From Gammaproteobacteria bacterium (GTDB lineage: Bacteria; Pseudomonadota; Gammaproteobacteria; DSM-16500), in NCBI GenBank assembly GCA_021325575.1, contig JAJPGW010000007.1, forward strand, positions 186,001-250,000: DNA of 64,000 bases. The letters run 5' to 3'. The number at the start of each line of letters is the position of its first letter. Positions within the stretch are counted from its first letter, which is position 1. The notes under the pieces are model-generated. The model did no database searches, was not told the DNA's origin, and saw only the letters and a program-made list of their open reading frames with translations. The position numbers and the translations under genes were made by a program. This document shows positions 27,138-35,393 of this stretch, piece after piece.

Positions 27138-27157
27138 CTTAACGTTTTCTTAAATAA
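27138..27157 (+). promoter_or_regulatory. PmrA-box-like direct repeat in a divergent promoter region
   Basis: CTTAACGTT-TT-CTTAAATAA, two 9-bp half-sites 2 bp apart, against the published Legionella/Coxiella PmrA consensus cTTAATatT-N2-cTTAATatT. It lies 42 bp upstream of the minus-strand gene and 70-100 bp before the plus-strand gene. Downstream -10 match is poor, so confidence is low. Confidence 0.35.
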
Positions 27158-27226
27158 GCAAACTAATTGCTGCAAGAACAAAATTTGATCTTAACAACCA
27201 TTTTTGGTAAGATGATATCATTTCAA

Positions 27227-28831
27227 ATGGGTAAAATTATGGCAGTTGCATCATTACGACCCGCTTTGGGCTCCGCGCAGCCTGCACCTATACTTTTAAG
27301 AATCATGCTGGATGGCACGGAATCGGAACAAGCGATTGCGCGTATGTGCAAGCATATTCGAGAAGCTGGTACTAAGAGTGAGCAAAAGGATGGTGGTTCT
27401 TATGTGTTGGTGTTAGAGAATTGTAAATTTATAACCCATCAAATTAAACCTGCAAGGTTTGGTTTTTCTGCTAAGTATCGCAATGATATGAAAGTTATTT
27501 TGGAAGCCGCAGCTTCGAATCCAAGGATTTCTCAATGGTCAATCATGAATTGCCAGTTTGGACGACAAATAAAAGATTCTGGTTATCATGAAGAAGAATA
27601 TCAAAATGAATCCATCAAATTATTTGAAAATTTTGTGGATTGCGTGAATGCGAACAAACACCTTCGCGTCTTAAAAGTTTATACTGTGGAAAATTTTGAT
27701 TGTCTTCAATATGAAATAGGGTATAAACCCATCACCAATCCACATTTAAGAGAGCTTCACCTCGATCCAATTGTTCACTTATATCATAAAAACGTAGTAG
27801 AAAATGTTTTGAAACTCGTCGGCAAAGATTTAAAGATCGAATATCTTTTTATCAACAAGCTATTGATTTCTCATTATACACGACATTTTTTTGAATTTTT
27901 GCAAACATTACCGGCCGAACTCAGAGTATTAAGACTCCCAAATTTGGTAATTAGAAAAGCGTCTGCACCGAGAAAAGATTTTGATGTTGAGAAGATGTTT
28001 GCATTGTTTGCAACGGCAATTCAACAACATCGTAATTTAAGATGGCTAGATTTAACCAACATAGATTTAGTGCCAGCTGCTGCGCCAAAAAGTGTACTCG
28101 AAAAATTTGTTCGTGATGTAGCAGGTTGTGTTGATTTAACGCTGACTTGTTGGGAAGTTCCACACGATATCTCTCCAAAACGAGAAACGTTAGTGCTTGA
28201 AGACAAAAATATGCGCCCGCTAAAAAATCTTCAAGCTTGGTTTCCACCGATTCCGCCATTCACAACGGCTGGTTTGTTTAGTTGCATCACTTCTTATTGC
28301 ACTTTATTTTCTGAAGCAAAACTTTCAGAGCAACCGAGCCTCAGACCTTATCGTGCACCGATTGCCGAATTGAAAGATCCTAGAGAAAAAGATTGCTTTG
28401 AAAATGGGGCGCAAGAATTTGAGAGGAAGGCGCAAGATGAAAACTTTCAACTAAAACAATATGTGCAAGACGCCATTCAAAACCCCTATAGTGAATTTTT
28501 AATCGATATTTATAATACGATTGTATTTTTATTACGTGAGGCTGAAGAAGTTAATCGTCGAGAATGTCAAGGGGGTCCGATTCTTAAGGTAATCGATTTT
28601 TATAAAAATTTAAAACGAGTCGTTAAGTCGAAACTCGGGATTCCGGTTGCTGAAACGGAAGAACAAATTAATCAATTACAAAGAATTAGAGACGCTTTGG
28701 ACTGCCAGGGAGGAGTACGCATTTTTGATTCTGGACCATTGAAATCTGCAATCGATAAAAAAATAACTCTATTGCGGCTTCCAGATCCTGCCGAGTCACA
28801 GAAAGCTGTTAAGCAATGTGGTAAGAGATAG
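27227..28831 (+). CDS. Uncharacterised LRR-like protein; effector candidate
   Basis: 534 residues from the ATG at 27227; alternative starts lie at 27167 (TTG), 27212 and 27239, and none has a clear ribosome site. The middle has leucine-rich-repeat-like stretches of the ribonuclease-inhibitor kind, spaced irregularly: HLRVLKVYTVENF, NPHLRELHLDPIV, KIEYLFINKLLI, ELRVLRLPNLVI and NLRWLDLTNIDLV (about residues 165-310). The rest is helical. No signal peptide or membrane segment. LRR proteins of this type are common among effectors of intracellular bacteria, but a C-terminal secretion signal cannot be read by eye. A strong hairpin lies just after the gene. Confidence 0.6.
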   Translation: MGKIMAVASLRPALGSAQPAPILLRIMLDGTESEQAIARMCKHIREAGTKSEQKDGGSYVLVLENCKFITHQIKPARFGFSAKYRNDMKVILEAAASNPRISQWSIMNCQFGRQIKDSGYHEEEYQNESIKLFENFVDCVNANKHLRVLKVYTVENFDCLQYEIGYKPITNPHLRELHLDPIVHLYHKNVVENVLKLVGKDLKIEYLFINKLLISHYTRHFFEFLQTLPAELRVLRLPNLVIRKASAPRKDFDVEKMFALFATAIQQHRNLRWLDLTNIDLVPAAAPKSVLEKFVRDVAGCVDLTLTCWEVPHDISPKRETLVLEDKNMRPLKNLQAWFPPIPPFTTAGLFSCITSYCTLFSEAKLSEQPSLRPYRAPIAELKDPREKDCFENGAQEFERKAQDENFQLKQYVQDAIQNPYSEFLIDIYNTIVFLLREAEEVNRRECQGGPILKVIDFYKNLKRVVKSKLGIPVAETEEQINQLQRIRDALDCQGGVRIFDSGPLKSAIDKKITLLRLPDPAESQKAVKQCGKR

Positions 28832-28832
28832 T

Positions 28833-28858
28833 TGCGAGCGGTCTTTTAGCCGCTCGCA
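28833..28858. terminator. Strong hairpin between convergent genes
   Basis: TGCGAGCGG (28833-28841) and CCGCTCGCA (28850-28858) form a perfect 9-bp GC-rich stem with an 8-nt loop. It lies right after the LRR-like gene and before the converging propeller gene. No long T-run follows on either side, so termination is plausible but not certain. Confidence 0.55.
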
Positions 28859-28879
28859 TCAAAGAATGCAGCCGAAACA

Positions 28880-30736
28880 TTAAAATATTTTTTTCCAGCC
28901 GATTGTTAATCGCGCAACACCTAAGCCAGAGTTAGCACCATAAAGATCGCCATCATTATCAATAATGAGTTTGTCTAATTCATTAGCGTATTGACTAAAT
29001 CCATTATTAATTGAGACCCAAGTTTTTCCTTGGTCGGATGAACGGTAAGGACCATTGCTGATGCCAGCAGTCCCGACATAAATATCACCATTTTGATCGA
29101 TAGCAATGGATGCAATGGATTCGATTTCATCTAAGGGCAGGGAGCGCACCCAAGTTGCACCTTTGTCGGAAGATTTAAAAAGAGCGCGAGGATCATAACC
29201 ACCGGCATAAATATTTCCGAATTGATCAATGGCGATTTTTGCGAAACCGGTTATGTCAGAATTGACACGAGTCCAGCTGCCTTGACCTTGCGTTAATTTA
29301 TAGATGCCAGCTTCCGTTGTTGTGTAAACTGATTTGTCGTTGTCCACTGCGAAATCGCGCAGCCATTCGCAAGTCGGCAATTGATCTCCGAGACGCGACC
29401 AGTTTTTTGCATTGTTATCAAATTGAAAAACGCCTTCACAAGTCAGACCTACATAAATATTATTTTGATTGTCAGAATGTAAGGGTTGAATTCCAGACTG
29501 TTTCGGTAAACCGGTGTTGATGGGTTGCCACGTTAACCCTTTATCGAGTGAATTGAATGTGCCGGAATCATTTGTTAAATAATATCCATTATTATTAATT
29601 AATAAATCATTAACGCCTGTGCTATTGATTAAGGACCAAGTACTTTTTCCATCGCTATGTGTCAATTTAAAAATATTAGGATGGTCCCAGTCGCCGGCTA
29701 AAATACTATTATCTGTGTGATCTAATGCGAAACTCGTAAAATACGTATTATCCGGTAAACCAACATTAGATTGTGACCAGGCAGGATTCCCCAGCATTCT
29801 AAAAATGTTTGCGGAATTTCCTGCTTTATTCAGTGTTCCAACATATAAATTATTAAACGTGTCGCTATTAAAATTTAAAATAGTACTTTGTGTGATATCG
29901 CCTAAATTATTATTTGATGGCAGCCAATTTTTGTTATCCGTCGTGCGCAAAATACCTTTGCCATCGGTTCCAGAATAAATATAATTATTACTGTCGATAA
30001 AAATACTAGTGACGCTTGGATTATCTGACAATAATGACCAAGTTATACCATCCGTTGAGTCATAAATTCCTTTGCCAGCGACCACAACATATAAACCGGA
30101 ATTATCCTTATTTGTTTTTATATCGCTGATTGTTAAAAGAGGTAAGCCCGTATTGATTGCAGTCCAATTGGCACCGGCATCGCCAGATTTTAAAATTCCA
30201 TCACCATTGGTCGCAGCATAAAGATTATTTTTGTTGTCCATGACAAATCCAATGATGGCATGCGAAATATTTTTCGCGCTGATATCATGCCAAGTTGCAC
30301 CTTCATCAGCTGATTTATACATTACGCCGCTGATTGTGCTGCCAACATAAATCGTATTGGTTTTATCAACAAACATGCTGTTAATGGAAGTAGTCGATAA
30401 AAATTGCGACCAGTTCGTGCCTGTGTTATCGCTTTTAAAAACTCCCGTCGGCGTGCCGACATAAATATTCCCGTCTTTATCTTCTGCGAGTGCATTAATG
30501 ATTGCGAGCGTCCCCATTACGGCATTGCTTTGCTGCCAACTGGCCCCCGAATCTTTCGAAACAAAAAGCCCATTGCCATTAGTTCCGGCGTATAGCGTGT
30601 AATTGACCTTATTGTCTATCAGGATGGCATTGATGGATTTTAGATTGGTTTTTACTTTTGGGTTTGCTAAAGCAAGAAGAGGGCAGAGAATGAGTGTGAA
30701 CACAACAATTACATAAAGTCTGGATTTATTGATCAT
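28880..30736 (-). CDS. Secreted beta-propeller protein with BNR/Asp-box repeats
   Basis: 618 residues with an N-terminal signal peptide (LYVIVVFTLILCPLLALA). The mature part is made of repeated units with Asp-box/BNR motifs: SKDSGASWQQ, SADEGATWHD, SGDAGANWTA, SSDKGATWVR and SSDQGKTWVS, alternating with IYVGT-like strands (NIYVGTPTG, TIYVGSTIS, NLYVGTLNK). This suggests one or two beta-propellers exported to the periplasm or beyond. Such folds occur in sialidases, Ycf48-like factors and many surface proteins; I see no catalytic sialidase residues. A CGGAGTAAT ribosome site precedes the ATG. Function unknown. Confidence 0.8.
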   Translation of the reverse strand: MINKSRLYVIVVFTLILCPLLALANPKVKTNLKSINAILIDNKVNYTLYAGTNGNGLFVSKDSGASWQQSNAVMGTLAIINALAEDKDGNIYVGTPTGVFKSDNTGTNWSQFLSTTSINSMFVDKTNTIYVGSTISGVMYKSADEGATWHDISAKNISHAIIGFVMDNKNNLYAATNGDGILKSGDAGANWTAINTGLPLLTISDIKTNKDNSGLYVVVAGKGIYDSTDGITWSLLSDNPSVTSIFIDSNNYIYSGTDGKGILRTTDNKNWLPSNNNLGDITQSTILNFNSDTFNNLYVGTLNKAGNSANIFRMLGNPAWSQSNVGLPDNTYFTSFALDHTDNSILAGDWDHPNIFKLTHSDGKSTWSLINSTGVNDLLINNNGYYLTNDSGTFNSLDKGLTWQPINTGLPKQSGIQPLHSDNQNNIYVGLTCEGVFQFDNNAKNWSRLGDQLPTCEWLRDFAVDNDKSVYTTTEAGIYKLTQGQGSWTRVNSDITGFAKIAIDQFGNIYAGGYDPRALFKSSDKGATWVRSLPLDEIESIASIAIDQNGDIYVGTAGISNGPYRSSDQGKTWVSINNGFSQYANELDKLIIDNDGDLYGANSGLGVARLTIGWKKIF

Positions 30737-30769
30737 TATTACTCCGAAGTGTTAAGAGTGAGAAAAGCC

Positions 30770-30850
30770 GTCATTGCGAGACTGTGTTTTTCACGGTCGA
30801 AGCAATCTTTGGGAGATTGCTTCGGTCTGCAAAACAGGCCTCGCAATGAC
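30770..30850. repeat. Palindromic intergenic repeat, copy 5
   Basis: GTCATTGCGAG and CTCGCAATGAC outer arms, CGAAGCAATCT and AGATTGCTTCG inner arms. It lies between two minus-strand genes, 30 bp past the stop of the 1168-residue gene. Confidence 0.9.
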
Positions 30851-30880
30851 GAGGTTAATGGTTCTATGGTTTGGATCGCA

Positions 30881-33800
30881 TCACCTTAAGCCATTTTTAT
30901 CTAATGCCGAAATGACTTGATCAGCCTCCGCATCGGCGAGTTTTGGTGTTTCGTCAACTCCATTAGCATTCAATGTTGGAGGGTTTACTCCACGCGAAGC
31001 TAAGCGAGAAAGAAAACGGGTGTAGGCCGGATGCGGTGTGGATTTTCCCGTTTGAACATCAAAAGACATTTCTGTTGTTGACAATCGCCTCAATTCTTCC
31101 GAAACACTTTGCAGGTTTGGGTTTGCATCTAAATAATTGGATGTCAGTTTTGTGGCAGTTGCGTAATGTAAAGTCCGTTCTGATGGAAAAGCTTCTTGCA
31201 ATAATGCAGTAAAATAAGCAAATTCGTAATAAGTCGAGGATTTGCATGTTTCAAAGAGACATTTTATATGATCTTGACCTAATAATTGCAGGAATCCAAT
31301 TCGTTGGTTTTTGTCTTTTTTACTTGCTATCATTTCTAATAATTTTGAAAAATCCTCATAATTTGTGACAATTTGCCGCAATTTTGCAGGATCGATTTTT
31401 TTCAGAATATCGATTTTATTTTTAGGATAGGGGTTTCGTAACACGGCAAAAAGTCCGTCTAACCCTTCTTTTTCGATTTTTTGGATGATTGTTTGTTCCA
31501 TCGATTGGAAAGTCGTTGGAACAGTTCTTCTGGACAGCTCAGGGAATGCCGCTATCGCATTGTTTAATGCGTTCGGCGATTTTTGTCGTAATTCGTTGGC
31601 TAACTGGGTACAAGCATTGATATTTTCCCTAAATTGCCATAATGATAACTCGAGCTCGGGAGTATCATTTCCTTTTTTATCCAATACGGTCGAGCTACGC
31701 GATTTTTGGACTGGGGCCATCTTGGCCATCTCAGCCCCAATGACTTCTGATTGTGACTCAAGCCAATAAATTAAAAATCCTGCTTTGGTTTGATCAGTCT
31801 TGAAGATTTCAAGCACGCTTGTGAGATCTTTTTGACGCTCTGCAGGTTTATCTGAAAAATCTGCCTTTTGTTCTGTTCCATTTGGCATTTTTCGTTCTGT
31901 CTGGTCAGTTGGCTTGGCTGCATGAAATAAATTCGCAACATAAAACGGATCTTGTTCGCTAAAATATTGCAGTAAAACGAATTGATTATGCGTATCAAGA
32001 TTATTTAACGTATTTTTTAAGCCTTCAACCGTGTTTGCAAATTCTTGTCGGAATTTTTGGCTGACAAGTTGATCTTCTTTTCTATCATGTGAAGGTAGAA
32101 GCGCCTTGAAGGCTTTATCTGCGTCTGCTTCTCTCATGAGATCAGGTTGTGATTTCAAGCAGTATTGGTAGAAACACCAGCGTTCAATCGCTGATTTTTT
32201 TGGAAAATCTTGAAGCTGATCGTTGCCTAGTTGTTCTGCAAGTGATTTATAAACATCATATAACGCGTCCCATGAAATGACTGATCCGGGTAAACAAGCG
32301 GGGAGGGATTCTTGGGAAAAAATCGCTTGCAAGGATTCTCGAGAAAAACCAGCTAATATTTTTCTTCGAGCATCCGTATCTGCCTGGATTTCTAATAAGG
32401 CAAATAATTCCCGCGTATACAATGTCAAATCTTCTGCATTTGTTGGAATGGGCAAAAACATTCTAGCCTCGATAAAATGAGACATAAACTGATATTGATA
32501 TTCAATTGGGACATTTTTCAATAGTATTAATAAATTGAATTGAAAATCTTCGACCGATTTCATTTTTTTGATAATTAAATTTATTTTTTCAATAATGTCA
32601 TCATGAATGGCCTGGATTTTTTTGATTTTATCTTGTTGCTCGAGTTTTAAGTCAAAATTTAATGCTCGTTCTTCTGCAAGTTTTTGTAAGATGGGGTCTA
32701 AAGGGCTGGTTGGTTTAGCATCATCTTCTGCTGTTTTTTCTTCAGTTTTAGCATCCGGTTGGCTGGTTGGGTTGCCAGCTAAATTAGACGAAGCGGCAGC
32801 AGTACTCTTGCGTGTTTGTAAAACAGTAAGTCTTGCTTTTGCTTGTTCAGTACCAGTAGTTAATGTTGATACTGCAGCTAATACATCAGGATAATAGGGA
32901 TCTTTTTTATGTTTGGATAAACGTGCAAGCGTTGGTTTTGTCTGGTTGCCATCGGCTGCTAAAAAATCCACAGCAAATTGACCGACAACTCGTTGAAGAA
33001 AATCAGGGGAATTTCCAAAAGCCTCTTTTAATAATTTATAAAACGGGGAAAATTGCTCAAAGTTCAACCCTTGTGCAATTGTTAATATAAAATCTTCGCC
33101 AAGGAATGAGAGCAAATTAACTCGCTCCATGTTGTAAAGTAGAGCGTCATTGTTAGGTAGAGCGTCTAGCAGCATAGATAAATGAAAGAAATCAGGGATA
33201 AGTTTAGATAAATGATCATTATCAAAGTGTACTACTTCTTTTTCTCTCCCCATCGAAGCGAGGCATAGAGCTAAACATTCTCTTTTTTCGTTTTCGGTTT
33301 TGAACAAGTCAAGCAGGGCCTGGAGTTTTTTTTGCGGATCAGTACCGTCCTGTTTCCTTTCCAAGCTCATATCGAGCGTGACACCCTGGATTAGATGTGC
33401 AAAATAGAGTGGATCCAGTTTGTTGAACCGTTTTAGAACTAATAATTTGTTTGCGCTATCCAGATCTTTTAAAAGATCAGCTAAATTGGCAAACGTGTTC
33501 GCGTTTTCTGGTTCTCCATAATAGTGAAATGTATCTGCCGGAGTCTCTTTACCTTGAAATCTAGGTATTTTTGTTATTACACTAATAGCTTCAAAGCAAG
33601 TTACGGCATCCTCAACATTTTTAATTTGAGAAATCTTTTTTAGTTGTGATTGGCAAAAACACCAGCGATCAATTGCGCGTGGATTTGAAAATTCGCATAC
33701 TAAATCCTGGCTTATACGTGTGTAAATATCAACAGCTATCTCGCGAACGGTTTTGACGGGTAGTTTTGAGTTTTGAAGGTGGGCTTTGAGTTCAGTTGCG

Positions 33801-34387
33801 CTAAAAACTTGTTGCAATACTTCAATTGAATAGCTGTATAATAAAGCTCGTCGCGAAGTTGCATCGGGTTGCTGTCCTAAGAGAACTAAAAATGCTCTTG
33901 TATACCAATTTCTATGTATCTCGTTAAGCCTAGCGTAAGCGTCATAGTCAGTTTGTAATGGCACTGAATCAAGCTTCACAGGTTTACCGTCTGGGTCATT
34001 CCCGAGCGACAGTTCATTTGATGCAATAGCAGTTCTTAAATGGAATAAAAATGGATTTTGATATTCAGGCGGAAAACAGATTAACAATTGTAAAAAGTTG
34101 GTTTCGTGATTTTTAAAACTGACTAACCATTTATTTATTTGTTTTATAATGGTTTCATGAACTATTTTTAGATCTTGTTGAACGCCGGGTTTATTGAGTT
34201 GTCGATTTAATTCTTTTTGTTTTTCTAATTGTTGAAAGATAAGAAGTAAATCATCTTTCAAGTAAGTGGGGGGATTCGTAGGTTTTTTATCTTCTTCGAC
34301 TCGATGAAAGAAACCATCAATAAAATCTAAGCCTGCAATTACTTTTTCAACAACTTGATTTAATTCTTGTTCTGACCGTCCGTTCAT
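30881..34387 (-). CDS. Large uncharacterised protein with whole-domain internal duplication; effector candidate
   Basis: 1168 residues from the ATG at 34387, preceded by GAGGTGG at ideal spacing; an ATG at 34420 would overlap the predicted -10 and is less likely. The protein is helical with no signal peptide or known family. It is an internal duplication: roughly residues 43-510 and 563-1135 share ordered blocks, such as IDRWCFCQSQL / IERWCFYQYCL, LLVLKRFNKLDPLYFAHLI / FVLLQYFSEQDPFYVANLF and LLSFLGEDFI / FLQLLGQDHI. A low-complexity Ala/Ser/Thr/Glu linker (about 525-560) joins them. The second copy has an insert of ~100 residues. A PmrA-box-like site lies upstream. Effector role is inferred from these features only. 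Confidence 0.75.
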   Translation of the reverse strand: MNGRSEQELNQVVEKVIAGLDFIDGFFHRVEEDKKPTNPPTYLKDDLLLIFQQLEKQKELNRQLNKPGVQQDLKIVHETIIKQINKWLVSFKNHETNFLQLLICFPPEYQNPFLFHLRTAIASNELSLGNDPDGKPVKLDSVPLQTDYDAYARLNEIHRNWYTRAFLVLLGQQPDATSRRALLYSYSIEVLQQVFSATELKAHLQNSKLPVKTVREIAVDIYTRISQDLVCEFSNPRAIDRWCFCQSQLKKISQIKNVEDAVTCFEAISVITKIPRFQGKETPADTFHYYGEPENANTFANLADLLKDLDSANKLLVLKRFNKLDPLYFAHLIQGVTLDMSLERKQDGTDPQKKLQALLDLFKTENEKRECLALCLASMGREKEVVHFDNDHLSKLIPDFFHLSMLLDALPNNDALLYNMERVNLLSFLGEDFILTIAQGLNFEQFSPFYKLLKEAFGNSPDFLQRVVGQFAVDFLAADGNQTKPTLARLSKHKKDPYYPDVLAAVSTLTTGTEQAKARLTVLQTRKSTAAASSNLAGNPTSQPDAKTEEKTAEDDAKPTSPLDPILQKLAEERALNFDLKLEQQDKIKKIQAIHDDIIEKINLIIKKMKSVEDFQFNLLILLKNVPIEYQYQFMSHFIEARMFLPIPTNAEDLTLYTRELFALLEIQADTDARRKILAGFSRESLQAIFSQESLPACLPGSVISWDALYDVYKSLAEQLGNDQLQDFPKKSAIERWCFYQYCLKSQPDLMREADADKAFKALLPSHDRKEDQLVSQKFRQEFANTVEGLKNTLNNLDTHNQFVLLQYFSEQDPFYVANLFHAAKPTDQTERKMPNGTEQKADFSDKPAERQKDLTSVLEIFKTDQTKAGFLIYWLESQSEVIGAEMAKMAPVQKSRSSTVLDKKGNDTPELELSLWQFRENINACTQLANELRQKSPNALNNAIAAFPELSRRTVPTTFQSMEQTIIQKIEKEGLDGLFAVLRNPYPKNKIDILKKIDPAKLRQIVTNYEDFSKLLEMIASKKDKNQRIGFLQLLGQDHIKCLFETCKSSTYYEFAYFTALLQEAFPSERTLHYATATKLTSNYLDANPNLQSVSEELRRLSTTEMSFDVQTGKSTPHPAYTRFLSRLASRGVNPPTLNANGVDETPKLADAEADQVISALDKNGLR

Positions 34388-34418
34388 CGTCCACCTCATG
34401 TTTTGTAATTTAGATTGC

Positions 34419-34424
34419 ATTATC
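34419..34424 (-). promoter_or_regulatory. -10 element of the 1168-residue gene
   Basis: GATAAT on the minus strand, 7 bp downstream of the PmrA-box-like site and about 31 bp before the chosen start codon. It fits an activator-type promoter in which the box covers -35. Confidence 0.4.
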
Positions 34425-34431
34425 TCTTTTG

Positions 34432-34451
34432 CATCTTAAGAAAATATTAAA
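34432..34451 (-). promoter_or_regulatory. PmrA-box-like site upstream of the 1168-residue gene
   Basis: On the minus strand: TTTAATATT-TT-CTTAAGATG. Against the Legionella/Coxiella PmrA consensus cTTAATatT-N2-cTTAATatT, the first half matches 8 of 9 bases and the second 7 of 9, with the right 2-bp spacing. It sits where an activator box should sit relative to the GATAAT -10. No PmrA gene is in this window. Confidence 0.5.
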
Positions 34452-34591
34452 AAGGAAAAGAAATAGCCCAATAATATTTGCGCAAATAATTATCATTTAA
34501 AATTGATTGGTTAAAATAATGCTTTTTGGGGAAATTTTCAATGGTAAAATAGGTTGAATCAAGTATTGATGTAGTGTCAGATCAATTTTCT

Positions 34592-34783
34592 TCAAATATC
34601 AGAAATATTTTTTAGGAATAGTGTTGCTTCTTGAGCGCTCCAAGTTCCTGCCAATGCATCGAGATCGTGATAGGTAGGGAACCTATGATTTATATTAAGT
34701 TCGGCGTGTTTTTTAAGTAAATTGACAATGTAGGTATTAATTTTTACTTTGTTTTTTTTAGCTTCGTGTTCAAGAAAAATCAT
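34592..34783 (-). CDS. Orphan antitoxin-like small protein, probably truncated
   Basis: 63 residues. The ending YHDLDALAGTWSAQEATLFLKNISDI matches the HDLD-LAGTW type of tail seen in many VapB-like antitoxins. The preceding FLEHEAKKNKVKINTYIVNLLKKHAEL looks like the two helices of a ribbon-helix-helix domain whose N-terminal strand is missing. A TGA lies directly before the ATG in frame, so the beginning is lost or was never there. No toxin gene (PIN domain or other) is next to it. Most likely a decayed antitoxin; could also be an antitoxin acting alone. Confidence 0.5.
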   Translation of the reverse strand: MIFLEHEAKKNKVKINTYIVNLLKKHAELNINHRFPTYHDLDALAGTWSAQEATLFLKNISDI

Positions 34784-34799
34784 TCAGGAAAGGGAAGAG

Positions 34800-34841
34800 G
34801 GAAAAAATCCCACTCCCTGCTTCAGTACCAGCCAGGGAGTG
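34800..34841 (-). terminator. Intrinsic terminator of the HU-like gene
   Basis: CACTCCCTG (34811-34819) and CAGGGAGTG (34833-34841) form a perfect 9-bp stem with a 13-nt loop. On the minus strand it is followed by GGGATTTTTTCCC, a T-run. It starts 11 bp beyond the HU-like stop codon. Confidence 0.85.
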
Positions 34842-34852
34842 AGTTTTGGAAT

Positions 34853-35248
34853 TTAAGCAGCGACTTCTTTGAGTTTTTTCAGCGCTTTGATCTTAACAAC
34901 GCGCATAGCGGGTTTAGCTTTGAACATCACTTCTTCACCCGTGAAAGGATTGATACCTTTGCGTGCTGCGCGGGCAGGTTTTTTTACCACGTTGATTTTC
35001 AAGATGCCGGGTAATACAAACTTGCCAGGACCGCGTGATCGAATGTGCATTTCGATCAGAGAATTTAAAGAATCCAGTGTTGCTACGATATCTTTTTTAG
35101 CATGACCGGTCATGTCAACCAGTGCTTTGATCATCGCGCCTTTTGATAATGGATCTTTCACATTAGGCATTTTTTTAACGACCGGCTTTGCCATCTTTGT
35201 CGCCGATTTTCTCTTCATGGTTTTCCTTTTAGCTTTTTTTGCAGCCAT
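34853..35248 (-). CDS. HU/IHF-family DNA-binding protein with lysine-rich N-terminal tail
   Basis: 131 residues from the ATG at 35248, with GGGGAAAT upstream; a longer frame to 35287 lacks a ribosome site. The core from about residue 40 is an HU fold: LSKGAMIKALVDMTGHAKKDIVATLDSLNSLI, then GPGKFVLPGILKINVVKKPARAARKGINPFTGEEVMFKAKPAMRVVKIKALKKLKE-type arms, with the INPFTGEE signature. The first ~35 residues are very basic (AKKAKRKTMKRKSATKMAK), like a histone-H1 tail. HU-class proteins bend and compact DNA. Tailed variants occur in some Legionellales and in other bacteria. A strong terminator follows. Confidence 0.88.
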   Translation of the reverse strand: MAAKKAKRKTMKRKSATKMAKPVVKKMPNVKDPLSKGAMIKALVDMTGHAKKDIVATLDSLNSLIEMHIRSRGPGKFVLPGILKINVVKKPARAARKGINPFTGEEVMFKAKPAMRVVKIKALKKLKEVAA

Positions 35249-35393
35249 CGTATATTTCCCCTTAAAGTCAATAAATGCACTGATCACAATATCATATTTT
35301 AAAAAAAATGCGAGAAAAATCTTTAAAAACAGCGCGAATCACGCTATTTTTATTTCATTGCAGTGGAAAAGGCTTTTTTAGAAGGAATTAATT

